Shown piece by piece: positions 1-6,237 of a stretch of DNA of 14,724 nucleotides (positions are counted from its first letter, which is position 1; the number at the start of each line of letters is the position of its first letter). The stretch is from Planctomycetota bacterium. GTDB lineage: Bacteria > Planctomycetota > GCA-002687715 > DRQF01. Under the pieces are notes generated by a model, which was given only the letters and a program-made list of their open reading frames with translations, was not told the DNA's origin and ran no database searches. Location of the stretch: positions 1-14,724 of the forward strand of contig WFTN01000195.1 in NCBI GenBank assembly GCA_015485455.1, read 5' to 3'. Position numbers and translations under genes: made by a program.

Positions 1-1
1 T

Positions 2-454
2 GCCAAAACATCCCAGCTCAATATGGACGTCACCATCAAGGGCAAAAAAATCAACCAACTCTTGCACTTCAAGAATATCGGTATTTTGGATGGGCTCCCC
101 AAGAGCCTGGAAGGTCTTCCCAAGCAAGTCGACTACAAAGACAAATCACTCAAATTGGACGCCCGTGCCCGAAGCTATTTGGACGTCAACTGCGGCACCT
201 GCCACGTTCCCGAGGGTAATGGCAGTGGAACGCTTGATTTGCGCTTTGATACGCCCATGCACAAAACGGGCATGCTTCGTCTGAACAAAGACTTCGAAAT
301 GACTGCCGGAGTTGTATATCCCGGAAAGCCAAGGCGCTCAAAGCTTGTCCGTCGCATGCGAACAGTGAGTGACTTCCGTATGCCTGATGAGCTGTCGACA
401 GTCCCCGACATGGAAGGCATCAAGCTCATCGAAGCTTGGATCAAGAGCAAGTAG
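2..454 (+). CDS. C-terminal part of a SO2930-like c-type cytochrome (5' end outside window)
   Basis: The reading frame is open from base 2, so the true start lies before the window; the in-frame ATG at 23 is internal. The visible part has one haem c attachment motif, CGTCH, encoded at 191-205, followed by a glycine-rich stretch and an LDLRFDTP segment. A later FRMPDE segment could supply the distal methionine ligand. The tail, ending with EGIKLIEAWIKSK, and the QLN segment at the start of the fragment resemble the C-terminal domain of the SO2930-type family of extracytoplasmic haem proteins. Those are exported proteins that often have a beta-propeller or unrelated N-terminal domain, which cannot be judged here. 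The haem c motif is seen directly; the family name is recognition by eye, and the electron-transfer partner and pathway are unknown. The next gene converges on it, and no clear terminator is visible in the 53 bases between them. Confidence 0.7.
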   Translation, partial: AKTSQLNMDVTIKGKKINQLLHFKNIGILDGLPKSLEGLPKQVDYKDKSLKLDARARSYLDVNCGTCHVPEGNGSGTLDLRFDTPMHKTGMLRLNKDFEMTAGVVYPGKPRRSKLVRRMRTVSDFRMPDELSTVPDMEGIKLIEAWIKSK

Positions 455-507
455 TCAAGAAAAAAAGACGAGCAACAGCAACCCACAGGGTCACAAAGAA
501 TGAGGGC

Positions 508-1548
508 TTAGAAGCGCATGGATTGATGGGGGCCATCGGCCTCTAAAACCCAGCGATTCACCTTCTGGATACGCTCGCGTACAGCGGCCACATTGGCTTT
601 CTCACCCCGGGCATAGCAAGCTTCCAAGAGTAAGCGCATAGCCTCCATGCTCCTGGGGTTGCCTTCACTGTGAGCCTTCAACAGGGCCAGCGCCTCGTCA
701 GCTTTTGGCCCCGTGAATGAAACCTCCCGATCCTCTGTCAAGAATCCGTAGACCACCAACAACCACGCCGCTGTTCCGAATGCGCCCTGGCTCGAACGTT
801 CCACCGCCGCGCGAAAACTTTCATGGGCGTGGGTCACAAGTCCTTGGCCACCAACAATACGCCCCAGAGAAAAGAAGGCTTCCGGACGATCGTTATTCAT
901 CTCCATGGCCTGAGAACAAAGGGCGATGGCGTGATTCCTCTTGCCGATCTCAGCGTAGGTATTGGCAGAATGAACCAGGGCGGCGTAAGGATCCTCGCTG
1001 GTGATACCCTCGTCATCTCGCCACTCATTGGGATCTTCAGGAAGAATCATGGAACAGGCCTCCACGTCTTCGTTCTTGACCCAAACACCCACATGAGATG
1101 GATCTTCTACCTCATCAAAACTGTCTTCCCCCAAAATGGCCTCGACACCCATCCCCTCCAAACTCGCCATGGCGAAGCCGGCATCCGCAGGATTGTGGGC
1201 TACAAAGACACAAGTCACATCACGAGGTGCTTCCGACTTCTCGATTTCCCGATACGGTTTGAGGGGGCTGTGTTTGAGAATCCCCTCATAGGCGTCCCGT
1301 GTGGTTGTCTCCAAGGGCCTATCACCACAGGGAGGGCAGATTCTGGCTTCCGGAGCAAATTCAACCAAACAATTCAAACAGATGCGTACAGGTTCTTCCG
1401 GAGATGCAAACATCTCCGCAGCAAAGTCCTCTTCCACTGTGTCCAAAGACTCCGGTCGGCTAATCGTCTCAACCAACTCCACGGAGCAGTCGAAACACAC
1501 ATCAAAGCCATCGCGGTATTCTGTTTCACATTTAGGACAAATCGGCAT
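508..1548 (-). CDS. Double zinc-ribbon protein with DUF2007-like and TPR domains
   Basis: The 346-residue product has three parts. Two short zinc ribbons come first: C4/C7 with C18/C21, and C57/C60 with C71/C74. Residues about 111-170 look like the DUF2007 'putative signal transducing' fold: a beta-strand CVFVAHN, a helix over A121-G134, then AILGE and GVWVKNEDVEA. The C-terminal half (about 187-325) is helical, with at least one TPR-like repeat near 200-250 (HAIALCSQAMEMNNDRPEAF). There is no signal peptide or membrane segment, so it is probably cytosolic. The ATG at 1548 is supported by a GAGAG ribosome-binding site about 7 bases upstream. Such proteins are usually assigned to protein-protein contact or regulation; no enzymatic motif is visible, so I assign no function. 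It is transcribed away from the TMTC-like gene. Confidence is high that it is a real gene and moderate for the DUF2007 match. Confidence 0.82.
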   Translation of the reverse strand: MPICPKCETEYRDGFDVCFDCSVELVETISRPESLDTVEEDFAAEMFASPEEPVRICLNCLVEFAPEARICPPCGDRPLETTTRDAYEGILKHSPLKPYREIEKSEAPRDVTCVFVAHNPADAGFAMASLEGMGVEAILGEDSFDEVEDPSHVGVWVKNEDVEACSMILPEDPNEWRDDEGITSEDPYAALVHSANTYAEIGKRNHAIALCSQAMEMNNDRPEAFFSLGRIVGGQGLVTHAHESFRAAVERSSQGAFGTAAWLLVVYGFLTEDREVSFTGPKADEALALLKAHSEGNPRSMEAMRLLLEACYARGEKANVAAVRERIQKVNRWVLEADGPHQSMRF

Positions 1549-1814
1549 TGTTTTTCTCTCAATGGATGTTCGAGCACTTGGCTAGTATAGGAAGCCCCAT
1601 GATTCTTGCCACCCCAACCAGCAAAGTTGGATGCTGTGCATCATCCGCGACCCTGAGACTCCTAGGGTTGCAGAGAACCCGATCTCCACTCAATCATCAC
1701 TCACTCAGCAGGGTCAAAGGCGGGATAGGCAAAACCAAAACAAATTGTAAACTCCTACTCACGGCCGTCGATTTATCCTGCAAGTTTAGCCCGATTCGTT
1801 AAGCTCTTTTCCTC
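1549..1814. other. 266-bp divergent intergenic region
   Basis: This gap separates the start codons of the zinc-ribbon gene (minus) and the TMTC-like gene (plus). It must hold both promoters, but only the minus-strand candidate at 1584-1611 is visible. I see no tRNA cloverleaf, no riboswitch-like structure and no credible small gene. Two small hairpins, GATGC/GCATC and GGGTT/AACCC, are too short to mean much. The short plus-strand ORF running through the gap has no homology I recognise. Confidence 0.6.
1584..1611 (-). promoter_or_regulatory. Possible promoter of the zinc-ribbon gene
   Basis: Read on the minus strand, a TATACT -10-like hexamer (1584-1589) follows a weak TGGCAA -35-like hexamer (1606-1611) with a 16-base spacer. 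It lies about 36 bases before the ATG at 1548. The -10 matches the sigma-70 consensus at five of six positions but the -35 at only three, so this is a guess from position and pattern. Confidence 0.3.
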
Positions 1815-3638
1815 ATGGATGTTAAATCGAAAATCAGGATTCCACCCTTTTTGCAGACCCCGCCGGTTTTGCTTGTGGCTGTCTTTATTTTGGCATTTGG
1901 CCCCCTCATGTGGGGTGAACTGGTGTGGAAAGACCTAACCCTGGTCAATCGTGAGCCTGCCCTATCGGGTCAAGTGGGGGCTGAAGATCTTTTTCTTCGC
2001 TCCACTCCTCCCAATTCAGCCACCTACCAGCCACTTCCGGCGCTGACCCTCATGGTAGGTCTGGGCCAAGAACCTGAGGATCATGCTGCCCTCATCCCCC
2101 GTCTCTTCAACATAGTCCTGTTCTACTTGATTTCCCTGCTGCTCCTGCGCCTAATGGAGTTTCTGAAGGTCTCCAAATGGACTGGATTCTTGGTTGTTGC
2201 CGTATTCGCCATCCATCCCACCCATGTTGAGGTGTTGGCAACTTTGCCAGGACGAGCCCCCCTTATGGGACACCTTTTTGCTCTCGCCGCTCTCCTCTTG
2301 ATCTTGCAGTCCTCCAAGTCCCCTAAGAGATCCTGGATCATTTTTTCTCTTTTTGTCTTCGCCGGTCTGAGCCAAAAGGCGGCTCTTGCTTGGGGGATTA
2401 TCCCTTTTGTTCTGGCAAGCCTGAGATTGACTCCACAACCAAGCCTGAATTCCAAGCGGGCGATTCTTGCTGGGGCCACGGTTGTTTTCCTTCTCCAGTG
2501 GATATGCACCGGCTCGTTGTGGCCGAACGCCTACGATCGTTTCTTAGATTCTGGAAGTCTTCTTGGCAACCTTGCTTCGAGCATGAGTGTTATGGGGTTG
2601 GCTTTCCCGGCTCTTTTGCTTTTACCCCAAGCAATGACTCCGGACCCGAGTGCCAACCTCATTCAACTGAGCGGCGCTCTGTGGTCCATAGGTGGATTCC
2701 TTGTCTTGGGACTTCTATGTTACGTCGCTTGGCGACATCGCAAGACCTACCCCCTCCCCACTTTGGGATGTTTCATTTTCTTCATCGGAGCTCTCTTCCA
2801 ATCCCCTATGTTGGCAGGCTCTCTGCCATCCCAGCTGACCTTCTTCGGCTCCTCATTCAGCATTCCGTTCTTGCTTGTCCTTCCTTTCTCCTGGGCCCGT
2901 GCTTTAGCCGGACGAAAACGCCTTGCTTACGCCTTGCCCGTACTCATCCTATTTCTATGCACCCTCCGTTCCCTCGCTTGGCGTCATGAAGACATCTTGT
3001 TGGCATCCCTTCCCGGAACACCGGGACCAACTTATTGGGCCCATGAACTCAAGGAAATAGAAGAGGCAGCCGTGGGCTCAGAATTGGCTAGAAAATCTCC
3101 TCAAGCCCTACTCACCAAAGCCATCGACGCTGCGGGTCCTGACCAACGATTGGTGAAACAGGCCCTATTGATCGAGCTCAAGCGGGGGGGAAGTGTCTCC
3201 CGTTGCCAAGAACTTCTGACTATCTTGCAAACAGAGCGTCCCACTCTTGTCGGCTTGTCAGCCCTAAGAGGACGCACCTTGCTCAAAGCTGGAGATAGAG
3301 ACGGTGCCCAGATCGCCTTCACTGAGGGTCGAAACACTGATGACTTCGATATCGATTCTAGATGGTTCTTGGGAGCGGCTTGTGCTCGCCAAGGACAGGA
3401 TGATTGGGCAGAAATGTACTGGCGGGAAGCCCTCAAGAAATGCCAACACGGGGATCAGCAAGAGACCGCGCTCAAGATTTTGATCCAGCTGTCATACATG
3501 ACTGATCGAGGAGTCTTGGATAAGGGGGTTCTCATGGCCTTGTGTCAAAGGCAATTGAGTTACCTCCCTTCAATCGGTTCCATCCGCACTCAAATAGAGG
3601 GCCTTATCGCCCGTATCAACCCCCAAGGTCGTGAGTAA
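1815..3638 (+). CDS. TMTC-like (GT-C fold) polytopic membrane protein with TPR-like C-terminus
   Basis: The 607-residue protein has about ten hydrophobic segments between residues 16 and 385, then a soluble helical tail (about 405-607) with TPR-like repeats such as LVGLSALRGRTLLKAGDRDGA. The membrane part follows the order of the bacterial TMTC/DUF1736-type GT-C glycosyltransferase relatives: a first loop with WKDLTLVNREPAL, then YQPLPALTLM, then FAIHPTHVEVLATLPGRAPL (131-150), then LSQKAALAW (185-193). In the family the first loop normally carries paired acidic residues and the later motif a lysine-glutamate pair. Here these read KD and QK, so catalysis is doubtful. An in-frame TAA at 1800-1802 leaves the ATG at 1815 as the natural start, although I see no Shine-Dalgarno sequence. 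It would sit in the inner membrane; any role in protein or polymer glycosylation is inference. Its stop is one base from that of ridA on the other strand. Confidence 0.72.
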   Translation: MDVKSKIRIPPFLQTPPVLLVAVFILAFGPLMWGELVWKDLTLVNREPALSGQVGAEDLFLRSTPPNSATYQPLPALTLMVGLGQEPEDHAALIPRLFNIVLFYLISLLLLRLMEFLKVSKWTGFLVVAVFAIHPTHVEVLATLPGRAPLMGHLFALAALLLILQSSKSPKRSWIIFSLFVFAGLSQKAALAWGIIPFVLASLRLTPQPSLNSKRAILAGATVVFLLQWICTGSLWPNAYDRFLDSGSLLGNLASSMSVMGLAFPALLLLPQAMTPDPSANLIQLSGALWSIGGFLVLGLLCYVAWRHRKTYPLPTLGCFIFFIGALFQSPMLAGSLPSQLTFFGSSFSIPFLLVLPFSWARALAGRKRLAYALPVLILFLCTLRSLAWRHEDILLASLPGTPGPTYWAHELKEIEEAAVGSELARKSPQALLTKAIDAAGPDQRLVKQALLIELKRGGSVSRCQELLTILQTERPTLVGLSALRGRTLLKAGDRDGAQIAFTEGRNTDDFDIDSRWFLGAACARQGQDDWAEMYWREALKKCQHGDQQETALKILIQLSYMTDRGVLDKGVLMALCQRQLSYLPSIGSIRTQIEGLIARINPQGRE

Positions 3639-3639
3639 G

Positions 3640-4029
3640 TCAGCTCGGCAATTTGGCCACACAGTCTAGTTCAACCAAAGCGTCCTTCGGCAAGCGGGCC
3701 ACCTCAACGCAAGCCCGGGCGGGGTAAGGCGCAGAAAAGAACTGCCCATAGATTTCATTGACGGCCCCAAAATCTTCTAAGTCTTTCAGGAAGACGGAAA
3801 CCTTCACCACATCCGAGAAGGCACACCCCCCCTCCTCCAGAACAGCAGCAAGGTTCTCCAGAGCCTGCCTTGCTTGGGCTTGGACACCTCCTTCAATCAT
3901 GACACCGGACTCCGGGTCAAGGGCGACTTGGCCCGAGCAATAGAGCCAACCGTCACATAGGACTGCTTGGGAATAAGGGCCGATGGCTTGAGGAGCAGAT
4001 TTTGTGCTCACTGGCTTTTTCGATGTCAT
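3640..4029 (-). CDS. ridA: RidA family reactive intermediate (enamine/imine) deaminase
   Basis: The 129-residue protein is full length for the RidA/YjgF/YER057c/UK114 family. Members hydrolyse reactive 2-aminoacrylate-type enamine/imine intermediates made by PLP enzymes, protecting other PLP enzymes from damage. The family marks are present: IGPYSQAV near 16-23, CSGQVALDP at 31-39, and the signature PARACVEVARLPKDALVELD. R105 and E120 occupy the same numbered positions as the substrate-binding arginine and the glutamate of E. coli RidA, which supports an active archetypal RidA. The protein should be a cytosolic homotrimer. Its ATG overlaps the coaD stop in an ATGA (4026-4029), so the two genes are almost certainly co-transcribed and translationally coupled. 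There is one base between its stop and that of the convergent TMTC-like gene, leaving no space for a separate terminator. Confidence 0.93.
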   Translation of the reverse strand: MTSKKPVSTKSAPQAIGPYSQAVLCDGWLYCSGQVALDPESGVMIEGGVQAQARQALENLAAVLEEGGCAFSDVVKVSVFLKDLEDFGAVNEIYGQFFSAPYPARACVEVARLPKDALVELDCVAKLPS

Positions 4030-4514
4030 TGATTTTCCAACATTCTTTTCTTGAGTGCTTCTGCGACCTTGGGGGTCAAGAACCGGCTCACGTCGCCGTC
4101 GGCCATGACAATTTCTTTGACCAAACGGCTCGACACAAAGGCAAAGGCTTCACTGGGTGCCAAGAAAACCGTTTCGATTTCCTGATCCAAGGAATTGTTC
4201 GTCAGAGCCATTTGAAACTCCGATTCAAAATCCGAAAGGGAGCGAATTCCACGCAGCAAGATCTTGGCTCCGTGCTTGCGGGCAAAGGAAACAGCCAAAC
4301 CGTCAAAATCCACTACTGTGAGCCGATTCTCATGGGGGAATTCCTCACGAATCATGGCAATGCGTTCAGCAGCGGAAAAAAGCGGATTCTTACCGATGTT
4401 CTTGCCAACTGCTACAACCAGCCGGTCGAAAAGCCCAAGACCACGCTGAATGATGTCTAAATGACCCCGTGTTGGCGGATCGAAGCTGCCGGCATAGACC
4501 GCTGATCGTTCCAT
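4026..4514 (-). CDS. coaD: Phosphopantetheine adenylyltransferase (CoA biosynthesis)
   Basis: The 162-residue protein matches CoaD in length and motifs. CoaD transfers AMP from ATP to 4'-phosphopantetheine to give dephospho-CoA, the penultimate step of coenzyme A synthesis, as a cytosolic hexamer. The nucleotidyltransferase signature is at residues 9-18 (GSFDPPTRGH), with H18 as the T/HxGH catalytic histidine. The substrate-binding stretch RGIRSLSDFESE lies near 89-100, and the C-terminal SSRLVKEI motif near 128-135. The ATG at 4514 is supported by GGGAGAG at 4521-4527, six bases upstream. It is the first gene of the coaD-ridA pair, with a four-base overlap. It is transcribed divergently from metG across a 192-bp gap. 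Function is assigned with high confidence from the conserved motifs. Confidence 0.96.
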   Translation of the reverse strand: MERSAVYAGSFDPPTRGHLDIIQRGLGLFDRLVVAVGKNIGKNPLFSAAERIAMIREEFPHENRLTVVDFDGLAVSFARKHGAKILLRGIRSLSDFESEFQMALTNNSLDQEIETVFLAPSEAFAFVSSRLVKEIVMADGDVSRFLTPKVAEALKKRMLENQ

Positions 4515-4561
4515 TCAAGTCTCTCCCTTATTCCCATGATCGGCTTCGTCCCGCTATTCTG

Positions 4562-4576
4562 CCCCAGGGCCTGGGG
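4562..4576. repeat. Perfect inverted repeat in the coaD/metG gap
   Basis: CCCCAGG and CCTGGGG flank a single G, giving a 15-base odd palindrome. It lies about 48 bases before coaD and about 130 before metG. It could be an operator or a short hairpin (CCCCA/TGGGG around a five-base loop). No T-run follows on either strand, so it is not a standard terminator. Confidence 0.5.
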
Positions 4577-4632
4577 AGTCGTCAATTCTTGCCCCATATG
4601 GTGAGAATGCTCTCCCAACAAGTTAGACTATA

Positions 4633-4642
4633 GCCAATTGGC
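4633..4642. repeat. 10-bp perfect palindrome upstream of metG
   Basis: GCCAATTGGC lies about 65 bases before the metG start, next to a TATAGC sequence. Its position would suit a repressor or activator site, but a 10-base palindrome can arise by chance. I found no convincing -35/-10 pair for metG nearby. Confidence 0.35.
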
Positions 4643-4706
4643 CCCACGGTACTGACCCGGACCAACAAAAAGAAGATTCAGCGGCGAAACGGAAGACGCT
4701 CACGGA

Positions 4707-6233
4707 ATGACCTACTACATCACCACAGCCATTGATTACGTCAACAGCCACCCCCATTTAGGCACGGCCTACGAGAAAATCGCCGCCGATGTCATCGCTC
4801 GATTTCATCGTCTGGCAGGGGAAGATGTCTACTTCCTCATGGGCAACGACGAGCATAGCTTGAAAGTTGAACAAGCAGCTACAGAAAAAGGGCTCTCCTC
4901 CAAGGAACACTGCGACCAGATGGAAGCTGTTTTTCGCGATGTTTGGGGTTCTCTCAACATTGAGTTCGATGATTTCATTCGCACCACTGAAGATCGCCAC
5001 AAAGCTGCTGTGGGTGAAATGCTCAATCGCATCCAGGCTAATGGTGATGTTTATCAAGCCGATTATGAGGGCTGGTATTGCCATGGTTGCGAGGCATTCA
5101 AGAACGAGGGTGATGTGGTCGACGAAAAGTGCCCAGACCATCCTGGACGGGAGTTGGCTTGGCTCAAAGAAAAGAACCACCATTTTCGCCTGTCCAAATA
5201 CGAAGATTTCTTGCTCGACCTCTACGAGAACAATCCAGACTTTGTCCAACCCGATGTTCGACGCAACGAACTCTTGGAATTCCTCAAGGGCGGGCTCAAG
5301 GACATAAGCATCTCTCGGGAGTCTGCTAACTGGGGCGTCCCTGTCCCCTTCGATCCGGAAGCTGTCGTCTACGTTTGGTTTGATGCTCTCATCAACTACA
5401 TCTCAGGTACAGGATGGCCCGCAAAAGACAGCCGTTTCGATGATCTTTGGCCAGCCAACCTCCATGTCATTGGCAAAGATATCACCCGCTTTCATTGCAT
5501 CATTTGGCCAGCCATGTTGAAAAGCGCTGGCCTGCCCCTGCCCAAGAAAATCTTTGGACACGGTTTCGTCAACATGGGCAAAGACAAGATGTCCAAAAGC
5601 GGGGGCAAGAGCGCTGATCCGAAACAACTTGCCCAGCATTTCGGCGCAGACGCCCTTCGTTACTATTTGATGATCGAGGCTTCCTTTGGCAAAGACCTGG
5701 AATATGGCACTGACCGTTTGCTGGTACGGGCCAATTCGGACTTGGCCAATGGCTTGGGCAATCTACTTTCCCGCTCCGTCTCCATGCTCTGCAAATACCG
5801 CGATGGCATCGTCCCCGAGGTTTCAGGATCGTCCCTGGTAGCTGACACCATTGATGCTGCGAAAACTGAGTACACCACTTGCATGAGCGAACTCAAACTG
5901 AGGCAAGGCGCAGAAGCTGCTATGTCTATCGTGGTCCGTGCCAATCAATTAGTGGACGAGGAAGCACCTTGGGCGTTGGCAAAAGACCCGGAGAAAAGCG
6001 AACGTTTAGATCGTGTTCTCTATGACCTTCTAGAAAGCTGCCGTTGCGCTGGCGTTCTTCTGGCACCCTTCATGCCCGAAAAGATGATGGCGTTGCAGAA
6101 GTCTCTCGTGGTCAACAAACCCCTTTCCGGGTTGACCCTTGAGGATGCTAACTTTGGTGCTCTCGCCGCCGGGACACAACTTGAGAAAGTCTCACCTCTT
6201 TTCCCAAGGATAGAAGCACTCGAGGACGAATAG
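4707..6233 (+). CDS. metG: Methionyl-tRNA synthetase
   Basis: This class I aminoacyl-tRNA synthetase charges tRNA-Met with methionine using ATP. At 508 residues it is the short form, without the C-terminal EMAP/Trbp111 tRNA-binding domain of longer bacterial enzymes. The first signature is at 15-19 (HPHLG, followed by T rather than the usual H of HIGH). The connective-peptide zinc site is C125/C128 and C142/H145, a CxxC..CxxH arrangement like that of Thermus. The KMSKS signature is at 294-298. YVWFDALINYISG (222-234) and HVIGKDITRFH (253-263) are typical active-site stretches, and the helical anticodon-binding domain follows from about 340. The ATG is preceded by a GGAAG at 4691-4695. The stop is one base before the TTG start of the histidine kinase, so the two are probably one transcript. 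Confidence 0.95.
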   Translation: MTYYITTAIDYVNSHPHLGTAYEKIAADVIARFHRLAGEDVYFLMGNDEHSLKVEQAATEKGLSSKEHCDQMEAVFRDVWGSLNIEFDDFIRTTEDRHKAAVGEMLNRIQANGDVYQADYEGWYCHGCEAFKNEGDVVDEKCPDHPGRELAWLKEKNHHFRLSKYEDFLLDLYENNPDFVQPDVRRNELLEFLKGGLKDISISRESANWGVPVPFDPEAVVYVWFDALINYISGTGWPAKDSRFDDLWPANLHVIGKDITRFHCIIWPAMLKSAGLPLPKKIFGHGFVNMGKDKMSKSGGKSADPKQLAQHFGADALRYYLMIEASFGKDLEYGTDRLLVRANSDLANGLGNLLSRSVSMLCKYRDGIVPEVSGSSLVADTIDAAKTEYTTCMSELKLRQGAEAAMSIVVRANQLVDEEAPWALAKDPEKSERLDRVLYDLLESCRCAGVLLAPFMPEKMMALQKSLVVNKPLSGLTLEDANFGALAAGTQLEKVSPLFPRIEALEDE

Positions 6234-6237
6234 ATTG
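6222..6237 (+). promoter_or_regulatory. Ribosome-binding site that sets a TTG start
   Basis: GAGG at 6222-6225 lies nine bases before the TTG at 6235-6237, inside the last codons of metG. The TTG is the first in-frame start that keeps the whole first membrane helix of the kinase. The next in-frame ATG, at 6301, would remove most of that helix. Confidence 0.6.

Noticed and set aside
823..1590. 255-codon plus-strand open frame
   Set aside because: It lies opposite the zinc-ribbon/TPR gene, which has clear domains and a ribosome-binding site; the plus-strand product shows no recognisable motif.
2390..2989. 199-codon plus-strand open frame
   Set aside because: It is an alternative frame inside the TMTC-like membrane gene, with no motif and low-complexity composition.
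4002..4460. 152-codon plus-strand open frame
   Set aside because: It is antisense to coaD, which is identified with near certainty.
4758..5249. 163-codon minus-strand open frame
   Set aside because: It is antisense to the catalytic domain of metG and has no independent support.
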